Shown: positions 42,648 to 51,436, counted from the stretch's first letter. The stretch: DNA of 64,000 nt from Falsiroseomonas ponticola (GCF_016805305.1 NZ_JAERQN010000002.1:62001-126000); one strand, 5' to 3'. Notes: generated by a model not told the origin, from the letters alone. Program-made: numbers and translations.

Positions 42648-42694
42648 AACGCTGGTCAGGGAGGGGGCCTGAAGCCCCCTCCCTGACCAGCGTT
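42648..42694. repeat. Perfect 21-bp inverted repeat in the crtN/crtP gap
   Basis: The segment 42648-42668 (beginning AACGCTGGTCAGGGAG) is the exact reverse complement of 42674-42694 with the loop CTGAA. As RNA this is a very stable hairpin on either strand. It probably ends transcription from crtN, so crtP and the rest of the cluster need a separate promoter. No T-run is present. Confidence 0.7.
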
Positions 42695-42707
42695 CAATAC
42701 CTGAGGT

Positions 42708-42761
42708 CCAGGAGGCCGCTGCCTCCTGGCAGGGGGTGCAGGGGGACAGCGTCCCCCTGCA
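42708..42761 (-). repeat. Two-hairpin intergenic repeat, copy C (reverse orientation)
   Basis: Read on the minus strand: stem 1 TGCAGGGGGAC / GTCCCCCTGCA (42737-42747 with 42751-42761), loop GCT, a CCCCCTG spacer, then stem 2 CCAGGAGGC / GCCTCCTGG (42708-42716 with 42721-42729), loop AGCG, followed by ACC. The order, loops and flanks match copies A and B, but most stem bases differ. Confidence 0.65.
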
Positions 42762-42807
42762 ATGCCCCGGAAACATGCTACTGATTCAGGCACGGAGGTG
42801 CGTTCGC

Positions 42808-44394
42808 ATGGCTGATCGGGTGGTGGTGGTGGGCGGTGGCCTGGGGGGGCTCGCGGCGGCGGCGGTGGCGGCGGCGCGCGGGCACAAGGTCACGCTGCTC
42901 GACAAGAACCCGTGGCTGGGTGGCAAGGCCGCGGTGTTGAGCCTGTCGGCGCCGGATGGCAGTGGCGATTTCCGCTTCGACATGGGGCCGACCATCCTGA
43001 CGGTGCCGCGCGTGTTGCGCCGGATCTATGCGGAGGCGGGGCTCGACCAGGCGAAGGAGTTGCCGCTGATCCGGCTGGATCCGCAGTGGCGGTGTTTCTT
43101 CGAGGATGGGACGCAGATCGACCTGATGGCCGATGTGCCGACCATGATGCAGCGGATCGAGTCCTTCGCGCCGGGCCGTGGCCTGGCGGAGGGCTATCGC
43201 AAGTTCCAGGAGGAGAGCCGCCACCTGCATGGTGTCTCGGAGAAGTTCTTCTTCTGGCGGCCGGTGGAGGGTGTGACCGACACCATCGACATGAAGGCCA
43301 ACCTCAATCCCGCGACGATCCGGGATGTGTTGAGCCTGCGCATGGGCCAGACCGCGGCCAAGGTGATCCGCGGCCATGTGCCGGATGAGCGCCTGGCCCA
43401 GATGCTGGACCATTACTGCCAGTATATCGGCTCCTCCCCCTACCTGGCGCCGGCGGTGGTCTGCTCGATCGGTGACATGCAGGCGAGCGAGGGCGTCTGG
43501 TACCCCGTCGGCGGCACGCGGGCGGTGGCGGAGGGCCTGGCCAAGCTGGCCGCCAGCCTCGGCGCCGATCTCCGCCCGAATTCCGAGGTGACGGGTTTCG
43601 ACATCGAGAATGGCGCCATCAAGGGCGTGCGCGTGGGGTCGGAGCGGATCGCCTGCGATGCCGTCATCTCCAACATGGACGCCATCCGCACCTACAAGGA
43701 GCTGGTCGGCGGCGATGTCGGCCGGAAGTACGAGAAGAAGGGGTTCGAGCCCGCCTGCAGCGGCGTCGTGCTCTATCTCGGCCTGAAGAAGCGCTACGAC
43801 CACCTGGCGCATCACTGCTTCGTCTTCTCCCGCGATGCGGAGGAGGAGTTCGACGCGATCTACAAGAAGGGCGAGCCCGCGCCGGATCCGACGGCCTATC
43901 TCGCCGCGACGTCGTGCAGCGACGACACCACCGCGCCGGCGGGGGGTGAGGCGCTCTATGTGCTGGTCCACACGCCGCATCTCCGCCCGCACCATGACTG
44001 GTCCAAGATGCTGCCGAAGTACCGGCAGACCATCCTCGACAAGCTGAAGCGCACCGCGGGGCTGGAGGATATCGAGGAGCGGATCGTGGTGGAGAGCCAG
44101 CTGACGCCGGTCGATATCCACAACCGCTACAAGGTGCTGGATGGCGCGATCTACGGGCTGGCGAGCCATGGCAGCTTCACCGGCGCCTTCAAGCCGGGCA
44201 ACCGCAGCAAGGCGGTGAAGGGGCTGTATCTCTGCGGCGGTGCCGCGCATCCGGGCCCCGGCATGCCGATGGTGATGATGTCCGGCTGGATCGCCGCCGA
44301 TGCGCTGGACCGCGACCGCGGCGGCCGGGGCATGAGCGAGGCGGCGCGGGAAGCCGGGCGGCGCGATTCCGAAATCGCCGCGGCCGCGGAATAA
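42808..44394 (+). CDS. crtP: CrtP/CrtN-like carotenoid oxidase or second desaturase
   Basis: The 528-residue paralog of the CrtI/CrtN family has 'VVVVGGGLGGLAAAAVAAARG', 'KAAVLSLSAPDGSGDFRFDMGPT' (in part) and the C-terminal 'GLYLCGGAAHPGPGMPMVMMSG'. With one desaturase already present it is the best candidate for the terminal methyl-group oxidase that yields a diapo-carotenoid aldehyde; an aldehyde dehydrogenase gene follows in the cluster. The ATG at 42808 has GGAGGT eight bases upstream. The 3' neighbour starts 8 bases after the stop. Confidence 0.75.
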   Translation: MADRVVVVGGGLGGLAAAAVAAARGHKVTLLDKNPWLGGKAAVLSLSAPDGSGDFRFDMGPTILTVPRVLRRIYAEAGLDQAKELPLIRLDPQWRCFFEDGTQIDLMADVPTMMQRIESFAPGRGLAEGYRKFQEESRHLHGVSEKFFFWRPVEGVTDTIDMKANLNPATIRDVLSLRMGQTAAKVIRGHVPDERLAQMLDHYCQYIGSSPYLAPAVVCSIGDMQASEGVWYPVGGTRAVAEGLAKLAASLGADLRPNSEVTGFDIENGAIKGVRVGSERIACDAVISNMDAIRTYKELVGGDVGRKYEKKGFEPACSGVVLYLGLKKRYDHLAHHCFVFSRDAEEEFDAIYKKGEPAPDPTAYLAATSCSDDTTAPAGGEALYVLVHTPHLRPHHDWSKMLPKYRQTILDKLKRTAGLEDIEERIVVESQLTPVDIHNRYKVLDGAIYGLASHGSFTGAFKPGNRSKAVKGLYLCGGAAHPGPGMPMVMMSGWIAADALDRDRGGRGMSEAAREAGRRDSEIAAAAE

Positions 44395-44402
44395 CCACGG
44401 CC

Positions 44403-45218
44403 ATGCCTGCCGCGCCGAAGCCGGAAGGGGACAACCCCGTCCCCCTCTTCGATCCGCGGCGCATGGCCTTCTTCCATTTCATGTTCCGCCGCTTCTTCGC
44501 CAAGCACATGCGCGCGGCGCGGGTGGCGCGCTGGGGGATGCCGCGGGACTATGGCAGCCGCCCGCTGGTGGTCTTCGCCAACCATCCGGGTTGGTGGGAC
44601 GGTGTCGCCTTCATGCTGCTGTCGCAGCGGCTGTTCCGCGGGCGGACCATGTTCATCCCGATGGATGCGCAGGCGCTCAGCCGCTACGCCTTCATGAAGC
44701 GCCTCGGCGTCTTCGGGATCGAGACGGGGACGGCGCGCGGCGCCGTCGCCTTCCTGCGCACGGCGAAGACCGTGCTGGCGGCGCCGGACCGCATGCTCTG
44801 GATGAATGCGCCCGGCCGCTTCAGCGATGTGCGCGAACGCCCCGTGCCGATCGCACCCGGCATGACCCGGCTGCCGGAGATGGCGCCGGATGCGCTCTTC
44901 ATCCCGCTCGCGCTCGACTACCCCTTCTGGACGGAGCGCAAGGCGGAGATGCTCTGCGCCTTCGGGGAGCCGATCGAGGCTTCCGCGCTGCTGGCCCTGC
45001 CGCGGGATGACCGCGCGCCGGCGCTCTCCGCCGCTCTGGCGGAGACGATGGATCGGCTTGCGCTGGACGCCATCGCCCGCGATCCGGCAAGGTTCGAGAC
45101 GCTGCTGCGCGGGCCGGAAGGCATGGGAGGCGTGTGGCAGCTGTGGCGCCGCCTGCGCAGCACGCTGCGCGGCGAACGCTTCGACCCCCGCCACGACCCC
45201 CGTCAGGAGGCCGGCTAG
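44403..45218 (+). CDS. PlsC-type acyltransferase (probable carotenoid glycoside acyltransferase)
   Basis: The 271-residue protein has the acyltransferase motif H-x4-D in 'FANHPGWWDGVAF' near residue 60, followed by 'MFIPMDAQALSRYAF' and 'GVFGIETGTARGAVAFL'. The family acylates glycerol-3-phosphate-like acceptors. Between the carotenoid oxidase and the glycosyltransferase, it most likely adds a fatty acid to the sugar of the pigment, as CrtO does in staphyloxanthin. That function is inferred from context. Confidence 0.78.
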   Translation: MPAAPKPEGDNPVPLFDPRRMAFFHFMFRRFFAKHMRAARVARWGMPRDYGSRPLVVFANHPGWWDGVAFMLLSQRLFRGRTMFIPMDAQALSRYAFMKRLGVFGIETGTARGAVAFLRTAKTVLAAPDRMLWMNAPGRFSDVRERPVPIAPGMTRLPEMAPDALFIPLALDYPFWTERKAEMLCAFGEPIEASALLALPRDDRAPALSAALAETMDRLALDAIARDPARFETLLRGPEGMGGVWQLWRRLRSTLRGERFDPRHDPRQEAG

Positions 45219-45221
45219 ACC

Positions 45222-46325
45222 ATGGTTGCGGATTTCACCTGGGCCTGGATCGCGTTGGCGCTCGCGACCTTCCCGGCGACGATGGGGGTGGTGAACCTGT
45301 TCCTCGTCCGCCCGCCGGAAGGGCGGCCGGGCGATGGCGCGCTGGTTTCCGTGCTGATCCCGGCGCGGAACGAGGAAGCGAACATCGCCGCCTGCCTCGA
45401 TGCGGTGCTGGCCTCCCGGGGGGCGGCGATCGAGGTCGTCGTGATGGATGACGGATCGACCGACCGCACGGCGGCGATCGTGCAGGGCTATGCGGCGCGG
45501 GATTCGCGGGTGCGGCTGGAACAGGCGCCGCCCTTGCCGGCGGGCTGGACGGGCAAGGTGCATGCCTGCCAGCGCCTGGCGGATGCCGCGCGGGGCACGC
45601 ATCTGCTGTTCATCGATGCCGATGTGCGCCTGGCCCCCGATGCCGCCGCCCGCATGGCTGGCCATGCCGCGCGCACCGGCGCCGGGATGGTCACGGGCGT
45701 GCCGCGCCAGGTCATCGCCTCGCTGGGCGAGGCCGCGACCGTGCCGATGATCAATTTCCTCCTGTTCTGCTACCTGCCGGGCGGCGGGCGGGCCTTCACG
45801 AAGCGGTCCGGCATGGCGGCGGCCTGCGGGCAGCTGCTGCTGGTGGAGCGCGGCGCCTATGACCACACCGGCGGCCATGCGGCGGTGAAGGGCGTGCTGC
45901 ATGACGGCCTCGCCCTGGCGCGGCTGATGCGCGATGCCGGCCATGCGACGGAGATCGTGGAGGGCGCGGGCCTCGCGACCTGCCGCATGTACACGAACTT
46001 CGCGGATTGCTGGGCCGGCTTCAGCAAGAATGCGCGGGAGGGGATGGCGACGCCGGTCGGCCTGCCGGTCTGGACCGCCATGCTGGCGGGCGCGCATCTC
46101 TGGCCCTTCGTCTTCCTGCCGAACACGGCGGCGATCATCGCCCTGGCGCTGGGCTTCGCGCTGCGCGCCGCCGTCACGCTGCGGGTGCGGGAGCCCTGGT
46201 GGACCATCCCGCTGCATCCGCTGACGGTGGCGGTGGCGCTGGCCATCCAGTGGACGGCGCTGGTGCGCGGGCTGATGGGCAAGCCGGCGGGCTGGAAGGG
46301 CCGCGCCTACCAGGGCACGGGCTGA
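45222..46325 (+). CDS. Family 2 glycosyltransferase (CrtQ/HpnB-like)
   Basis: The 367-residue membrane glycosyltransferase has 'VLIPARNEEANIAACLDAVLASRG' (in part), 'VVMDDGSTDRTAAI' near residue 76, 'PAGWTGKVHACQRLA', the DxD motif 'LLFIDADVRLA' near 132, an N-terminal helix and C-terminal hydrophobic segments. 'GWTGK' is typical of CrtQ-like enzymes that glycosylate diaponeurosporenoic acid, and of HpnB. Its start lies 3 bases after the acyltransferase stop and the fused synthase starts 2 bases after its stop. Confidence 0.78.
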   Translation: MVADFTWAWIALALATFPATMGVVNLFLVRPPEGRPGDGALVSVLIPARNEEANIAACLDAVLASRGAAIEVVVMDDGSTDRTAAIVQGYAARDSRVRLEQAPPLPAGWTGKVHACQRLADAARGTHLLFIDADVRLAPDAAARMAGHAARTGAGMVTGVPRQVIASLGEAATVPMINFLLFCYLPGGGRAFTKRSGMAAACGQLLLVERGAYDHTGGHAAVKGVLHDGLALARLMRDAGHATEIVEGAGLATCRMYTNFADCWAGFSKNAREGMATPVGLPVWTAMLAGAHLWPFVFLPNTAAIIALALGFALRAAVTLRVREPWWTIPLHPLTVAVALAIQWTALVRGLMGKPAGWKGRAYQGTG

Positions 46326-46327
46326 TC

Positions 46328-47929
46328 GTGGACGGGACCGCGGTTGCCGCCGGACCGCCGACACGGGACGAGCATTCGGAGAATTTCCCCGTCGCCTCGC
46401 GGCTGATCCCGGCCGCGCTGCGCCCGAAGGTACTGGCCTTCTACCGCTTCGTCCGCACCGCCGACGACATCGCCGACCACCCCACGCTGAACAGCCATGA
46501 GAAGCTGGCGCGGCTGGAGGCGATGGAGGTGCTGCTGGACGATCCCGCGGGCCCCCTGGCCGAGGTCGGCACGGAGGAGGCGCGCCTGCTGCTCTCCGCC
46601 TTCCGCCAGGACGCCATCCGCAGCCGCTACCCCGACTGGGCGGCGCTGGAGGATTACTGCGCGCGCTCCGCCGAACCGGTCGGGCGCATGCTGCTGCGCC
46701 TGCATGGGGAGGATGACGCGCAAGCGCGCCATGCCTCCGACGGCCTCTGCACCGCGCTGCAGATCCTGAACCATTTGCAGGATCTGGTGCCGGACCGGGA
46801 TGCGATGGACCGCATCTACCTGCCCGTGCCCTGGATGGCGCTGGCGGGAGGGGAGGCCGCGTTCTTCGCCAAGGCGAACCCCGCGCGCCGCGCCGTGCTG
46901 GATGCGGCGCTGGACCGGGTGGAGGCGCTGATGGAACAGGCGGCGCCGCTGCCCCGCCTGCTGCGGTCCCGCCTGCGCTTCCAGGCGGCGGTGACGCTGG
47001 ATCTGGGCTGGCGGCTGCTGGCGAAGCTGCGCGCCGATGACCCCGTGCAGGGGCGCGTTGCGCTGGGCAAGGCGGACTTCGCCAAGGCCTTCGCCCGCCT
47101 CGCCCTGCCGCCACCCTCCGATGCCGCGGTGGTCAGGGCGCGGGTAACCCGGGCAAAGTCATCCTTCGCGCGGGGCATGGCGGTGCTGAAGGGGCAGCGG
47201 CGCCGCGCCCTTTTCGCCGTCTATGGCTTCTGCCGCGCGGTGGACGACATCGCCGATGGCGCCATGCCGGAAGCCGAGAAGCGCCGCTTCCTCGCGCAGT
47301 GGCGCAGCAAGCTGGAGGCGCCGGATTGCGCGCTTTCCGCCGAACTCGCCTGGGCGCGGCGGGACTTCGCGCTGCCGCTGTCGGAATGCGAGGCGATGAT
47401 CGCGGGGATGGAGACGGATGCGACGCCCGCGCTGCGGCTGCGGACGGAGACGGCGCTCGACGAATATTGCCGCCGCGTCGCCGGCAGCGTCGGCGCCATG
47501 GCGGTGCGCATCTTCGGCGCGCCGGGCGCGCAGGGCTTCGGCCTCGCGCTCGGCCGGACCTTCCAGCTGGTGAACATCCTGCGCGACGTGGATGAGGATG
47601 CGGCGATCGACCGCGTCTATGTGCCGGCGGACCTGCTGGCGCGCCATGGCGTGACGGCGACGGCGGCGGCCGAGATCGTCGCTGATCCCGGCTTCGCCCG
47701 CTGCTGCGAGGAGCTGGCCCATCGCGCCGCCGCCGGCTTCGCCCGGGCGGAGGCGGAGCTGCGGGAACATGACCCGGCCGCGCTGAAGCCCGCCGTCGTG
47801 ATGATGTGGGGCTATCGCCGCCTGTTCGAGCGCATGCAGGCGCAGGGCTTCGCCGCCCCGCGCCTCCGGCCGCGCCTGACGCGGGAGGAGAAGCTGCGCA
47901 TGGCGCTGCTGGCGATGAAGCCGGGATGA
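46328..47929 (+). CDS. hpnCD: HpnC-HpnD fusion protein (presqualene diphosphate formation and hydrolysis)
   Basis: A single 533-residue frame holds two squalene/phytoene synthase folds. The N-terminal half (about 1-258) resembles HpnC: 'FYRFVRTADDIADHP' near 46-50 and 'LNHLQDLVPDRDAMDRIYLP'. The C-terminal half (about 265-533) resembles HpnD: 'AVYGFCRAVDDIADG' near 305-309 and 'LVNILRDVDEDAAIDRVYVP'. Both halves keep both aspartate motifs. In known bacteria these are two genes: HpnD makes presqualene diphosphate and HpnC converts it to hydroxysqualene. A Pro-rich joint near residue 260 links them. The start is a GTG. hpnE overlaps the stop (ATGA). Confidence 0.87.
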   Translation: MDGTAVAAGPPTRDEHSENFPVASRLIPAALRPKVLAFYRFVRTADDIADHPTLNSHEKLARLEAMEVLLDDPAGPLAEVGTEEARLLLSAFRQDAIRSRYPDWAALEDYCARSAEPVGRMLLRLHGEDDAQARHASDGLCTALQILNHLQDLVPDRDAMDRIYLPVPWMALAGGEAAFFAKANPARRAVLDAALDRVEALMEQAAPLPRLLRSRLRFQAAVTLDLGWRLLAKLRADDPVQGRVALGKADFAKAFARLALPPPSDAAVVRARVTRAKSSFARGMAVLKGQRRRALFAVYGFCRAVDDIADGAMPEAEKRRFLAQWRSKLEAPDCALSAELAWARRDFALPLSECEAMIAGMETDATPALRLRTETALDEYCRRVAGSVGAMAVRIFGAPGAQGFGLALGRTFQLVNILRDVDEDAAIDRVYVPADLLARHGVTATAAAEIVADPGFARCCEELAHRAAAGFARAEAELREHDPAALKPAVVMMWGYRRLFERMQAQGFAAPRLRPRLTREEKLRMALLAMKPG

Positions 47930-49155
47930 CCGTCCACGTCATCGGCGCGGGGGTGGCGGGGCTGGCCGCGGCGCTGGCGCTCGCCAAGGCCGGGCGGCGC
48001 GTGGTGGTGCATGAGGCATCGCCCGGCGCGGGCGGCCGCGCGCGGGCGCTGCCGGATGGCACGGATAACGGCACCCATGCGCTGCTCGGCGCGAACCAGG
48101 CGGCGCTCGGCTTCCTGCGGGAGGTGGGGGCGCTGGAGGGCTGGGTGGAGCCGGAGCCCGGGGGGCTGCCGGTGCTGGACCTGGCGGACCACGCCGCGCG
48201 CCGCGTGGCGCTGGCCCCGGTCGGCTGGCTGCGCCCCGCGATGCGCCCGGCCGGGATGGATGCGGGCGGCTTCCTCGCCCTGCTGCGCCTGGCCCTGCCG
48301 GGGCGGGACCGCAGCGTGGAAGCCGCCTTCGCCCGCCATCCCGTGCTGCTGCGCGCGCTGGTGGAGCCGCTGACCGTGGCGGCGCTGAACACCCCGGTGG
48401 CGGAGGCCTCCGCCAGCCTGCTCGGCACCGTGCTGCGCAGGCTCGGCGCGCCGGGGGCGGCGCGGCTGCTGGTGGCGGAACGCGGGTTGGGGCCGGATCT
48501 GGTGGCACCGGCGCTGGCGACGATCGGCGCGCATGGCGGCGCGGTGCGCTTCGGGTCCCGCCTGCGCGGCCTGGTGCGCGCGGAAGGCCGGGCCGCGGCG
48601 CTGGATTTCGGGGAGACGGCGCAGCGCCTGGCGGCGGAGGACCAGGTGGTGCTGGCCCTGCCGCCGTGGGAGGCGCTGCGCCTGCTGCCGGAGCTGCCCG
48701 CGCCCACCACCCATGCCCCCATCCTCAATGTCCATTTCGCGCGGGAAGGGCAGGGGCCGCTTCGCTTCATCGGGCTGCTCGGCGGGCTCGGCCAATGGGT
48801 GCTGGTGCGGCCTTCCGGCGTCTCCGTGACGGTCAGCGCGGCCGATGATGGGGTCGGGCTCTCCGACGCCGAGGCGGCGGAGCGCATCTGGCCGGAAGTG
48901 CTGGCCGCCGCCATGGCCTTCCGCCTGCCGGGCGAATGGCCGATCCGTGCCCCCGCCGCCCGGGCTGTCCGCGAACGCCGCGCGACGCCCCGCCACGCCG
49001 TCGGCCCGCGCCCCGCGCCGCCGCGCCGGCCGCTGGCGAACCTCGCCCTCGCCGGCGACTGGACCTTCCCGGGTCTGCCCGCGACCATCGATGCGGCGGT
49101 GCAGTCAGGGCAGGCGGCCGCGGCGGCGCTGCTGCATCCCGGGCCGCGCGCATGA
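47926..49155 (+). CDS. hpnE: HpnE-type hydroxysqualene dehydroxylase
   Basis: The 409-residue amine-oxidase-like flavoprotein has the FAD motif 'VHVIGAGVAGLAAALALAKAG' (in part), 'GGRARALPDGTDNGTHALLGA' (in part) and the C-terminal 'LALAGDWTFPGLPATIDAAVQSG', which match HpnE. HpnE reduces hydroxysqualene to squalene, the third step after HpnD and HpnC. It is coupled to the fusion gene upstream and to the aldehyde dehydrogenase downstream, each by 4 bases. Confidence 0.87.
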   Translation: MTVHVIGAGVAGLAAALALAKAGRRVVVHEASPGAGGRARALPDGTDNGTHALLGANQAALGFLREVGALEGWVEPEPGGLPVLDLADHAARRVALAPVGWLRPAMRPAGMDAGGFLALLRLALPGRDRSVEAAFARHPVLLRALVEPLTVAALNTPVAEASASLLGTVLRRLGAPGAARLLVAERGLGPDLVAPALATIGAHGGAVRFGSRLRGLVRAEGRAAALDFGETAQRLAAEDQVVLALPPWEALRLLPELPAPTTHAPILNVHFAREGQGPLRFIGLLGGLGQWVLVRPSGVSVTVSAADDGVGLSDAEAAERIWPEVLAAAMAFRLPGEWPIRAPAARAVRERRATPRHAVGPRPAPPRRPLANLALAGDWTFPGLPATIDAAVQSGQAAAAALLHPGPRA

Positions 49156-50498
49156 CGCCGGCCGAAGCGCTGGCGACGCTGCGCGCGGCGGAGGCCCGCG
49201 ACGGACGCATCGGGGTGGAGGCGCGCCGGGACCTGCTGGCGCGGCTGGCCGATGCGCTGCTGACCCATGCGGAGGCGATCGCCGCGGCGCTGGATGCCGA
49301 TTATGGCGGGCGCTCCAGGCTGGAGACGCTGCTGGCCGATGTGCTCTGCGCCGTCGATGCCGCGCGCTATTCGCGCCGCCATGTGCGGTCCTGGGCCAAG
49401 CCGAAGCGCGTGGCCGTGCCCTATCCCTTCTGGCCGACCCGCGCCTGGGAGGAGCCGGTGCCCAAGGGCATCATCGGCATCATGGCGCCCTGGAACTACC
49501 CGGTGCAGCTGGCCCTGGTGCCCGTGGTGGACGCCATCGCCGCCGGCAACCGCGTGGCCGTGAAACCCAGCGAGGGGACGCCCCGCTGCGCCGCCCTGAT
49601 CGCCCGGGTGCTGGAGGAGGCGCTGGGCCCCGCCATCGCGGCCACGGTGCAGGGCGGGCCCGATGTCGCGGCCGATTTCGCCGCCCAGCCCTGGGACCAC
49701 CTGGTCTTCACCGGCGGCACCACCACGGGCCGCAAGGTGGCCGAAGCCGCGGCGCGGAACCTGGTGCCCGTGACGCTCGAACTCGGCGGCAAATGCCCCG
49801 CCTTGGTCCTGCCGGGCGCTGACCTGGCGCGGGCGGCGCGGGACATCCTGGTGGGCAAGGCGGTGAATGCGGGCCAGACCTGCGTGGCGCCCGACACCGT
49901 GCTGCTGGTCGGCCACACGCCGGAGGCCTTCGCCCAGGCCTGCCGCGCCACCGGCATCGGCCTGCCGGAGACGGCGCTGGCGAATGAGGCCCAGGCCGCG
50001 CGGCTGGACCGCCTGGCGGAAGGCGCGGCGCTGGAACGCCTGGCCCCCGATGCCGGCCCCCGCCACCGTGCCCTGGCGCTGGCCTTCCCCCCGCCCGGCC
50101 ACCCCCTGCTGCGGGAGGAAGTCTTCGGCCCCCTCCTGCCCGTGCTGGCGCTGCCGGACCTGCCCGCGGCCATCGCCTGGGTGGCGGAACGGCCCTCCCC
50201 GCTGGCCGTCTATCTCTTCGGCGCGACGGCGCCGGAGACCGCGATGGTCGCCCGCTCGGTGCGCTGCGGGGCCCTCGTGCAGGATCGCGCGGTGGAATAC
50301 GCGGCCTTCCCGGCGCTCGGCTTCGGGGGCACCGGTCATTCCGGGTCAGGACGCTATAAAGGAATCGCGGGATTCGTCGCATTTTCGACGAATCGCGCGC
50401 GGGTCGTGCATGGGAAATGGAGTCTTTCCCGTATCTTCGATGTCCCGAGAAAAAAATTCGCTCCGCAGTTGATCGAGAGGCTGGTAAGAAAGCGTTAA
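49152..50498 (+). CDS. Aldehyde dehydrogenase (CrtNc-like, carotenoid aldehyde to acid)
   Basis: The 448-residue enzyme belongs to the class 3/coniferyl-aldehyde dehydrogenase type: 'GIIGIMAPWNYPVQLALVP', 'VFTGGTTTGRKVAEAA', Glu in 'VTLELGGKCPALVL' near residue 210 and nucleophile Cys in 'NAGQTCVAPDTVLL' near 243. A C-terminal membrane-facing basic tail ('RKKFAPQLIERLVRKR') is usual. In the C30 pathway the matching step oxidises 4,4'-diapo-aldehyde to the acid that is then glycosylated. It closes the tightly coupled cluster. Confidence 0.82.
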   Translation: MTPAEALATLRAAEARDGRIGVEARRDLLARLADALLTHAEAIAAALDADYGGRSRLETLLADVLCAVDAARYSRRHVRSWAKPKRVAVPYPFWPTRAWEEPVPKGIIGIMAPWNYPVQLALVPVVDAIAAGNRVAVKPSEGTPRCAALIARVLEEALGPAIAATVQGGPDVAADFAAQPWDHLVFTGGTTTGRKVAEAAARNLVPVTLELGGKCPALVLPGADLARAARDILVGKAVNAGQTCVAPDTVLLVGHTPEAFAQACRATGIGLPETALANEAQAARLDRLAEGAALERLAPDAGPRHRALALAFPPPGHPLLREEVFGPLLPVLALPDLPAAIAWVAERPSPLAVYLFGATAPETAMVARSVRCGALVQDRAVEYAAFPALGFGGTGHSGSGRYKGIAGFVAFSTNRARVVHGKWSLSRIFDVPRKKFAPQLIERLVRKR

Positions 50499-50516
50499 CG
50501 CTGGCAGCTTCCGCGT

Positions 50517-51149
50517 ATGATCGTATCCGGCGAGCCTGACGCGCCCATCCACACGCAGAGGCTGCGTTTGCGTCTTCCCCAACCCGATGACGCGCAGGCG
50601 CTGGCCGGTCTCATGGCGCCGGAGGTCAGCGCGCGCCTCGCCTCCTGGCCCGCCAGCCTGGCGCCGGAGATCGCGGCGCAGCGGCTGACGGAAGCGCGCG
50701 GCGCCGCGCTGGATGGCCAGGCGGTGCCGCTGGTGATCGAGCGCCGGGACGACCAGGCGCTGATCGGCTGGATCGGCGCCACGCGGTCGGAGCGCGACCG
50801 GGACCGCGCCATCCTCACCTACTGGCTCGGCTGCGCGCATCACGGCCAGGGCTACATGCGCGAAGCCGCGCCGGCGGCGCTGGCCGCCATCTTCGCGCGG
50901 CTGGAGGTGACGGAGGTGCGCGCCGCCGTGCAATGCGACAACGATGCCTCCCGCGCCGTGCTGCAGGGCCTGGGCATGCAGCGGCTGGAGCTGGGGCGCA
51001 TCTGGTGCAGCGCCCGGGGGCGGGAGGAAGTCTGCGAATGGTGGGGCGTGTCCCGGCCGGCGCCGGAAGCGCCCGCCGCGTCCCTGCCCGCCGTGCTGCC
51101 GGCGCTGGCGGCGACCGTTCCCGCCCTGCAGGCCGCCGCCGCCCCGTAA
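50517..51149 (+). CDS. GNAT-family N-acetyltransferase (RimJ/RimL-like)
   Basis: The 210-residue protein has 'IHTQRLRLRLPQPDDAQALAGL' (in part), 'LIGWIGATRS', 'TYWLGCAHHGQGYMREAAPAAL' (in part; acetyl-CoA loop HHGQGY) and 'VQCDNDASRAVLQGLGMQRLE' (in part). These match the RimJ/RimL branch that acetylates protein N-termini or small amines. An extra Ala/Pro-rich C-terminal tail (about 30 residues) is present. It lies after the carotenoid cluster by 18 bases, yet is likely unrelated. Confidence 0.8.
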   Translation: MIVSGEPDAPIHTQRLRLRLPQPDDAQALAGLMAPEVSARLASWPASLAPEIAAQRLTEARGAALDGQAVPLVIERRDDQALIGWIGATRSERDRDRAILTYWLGCAHHGQGYMREAAPAALAAIFARLEVTEVRAAVQCDNDASRAVLQGLGMQRLELGRIWCSARGREEVCEWWGVSRPAPEAPAASLPAVLPALAATVPALQAAAAP

Positions 51150-51194
51150 CGGCCCCTGGCCGGCGCCCCGCCACGCCGCCATAATCACCCTGGC

Positions 51195-51279
51195 GCGGGC
51201 GTGCCGGAACGGTAGACGGAAGGGTCTTAAAAACCCTCGGCCTTTGGCCATGCGGGTTCGATCCCCGCCGCCCGCACCA
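51195..51279 (+). tRNA. tRNA-Leu (anticodon TAA)
   Basis: The acceptor arm GCGGGCG (51195-51201) pairs with CGCCCGC (51269-51275), followed by A and an encoded CCA (51277-51279). The anticodon arm AGGGT-CTTAAAA-ACCCT reads TAA. A long variable arm (CGGCCTTTGGCC) marks a class II tRNA and the TPsiC arm GCGGG-TTCGATC-CCCGC is intact. Length is 85 bases. No integrase or repeated 3' end is seen nearby. Confidence 0.95.
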
Positions 51280-51436
51280 TGTGCGTGCCCTCAGGCGCCG
51301 GGCGCGCGCTGCGCGCGCTTGGCTCGCCGGACTGCCGGCGGGCCGCATTCGCGGCCTCGGCGCGCTTGGCGCACCGCTGTTTCTGTTGAGGCGGGCGTTC
51401 CCGGCCGGCGAGGTTTCCGGCGGCGCTGCCGTACCC

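Noticed and set aside
46328..47929. A phytoene or diapophytoene synthase (CrtB/CrtM) in the carotenoid cluster
   Set aside because: The two synthase halves fit HpnC and HpnD and are directly coupled to hpnE, which is only needed for the hydroxysqualene route.
51195..51279. tRNA-Leu as an attachment site for an integrated element
   Set aside because: No integrase, no repeated tRNA 3' end downstream, and normal chromosomal genes on both sides.
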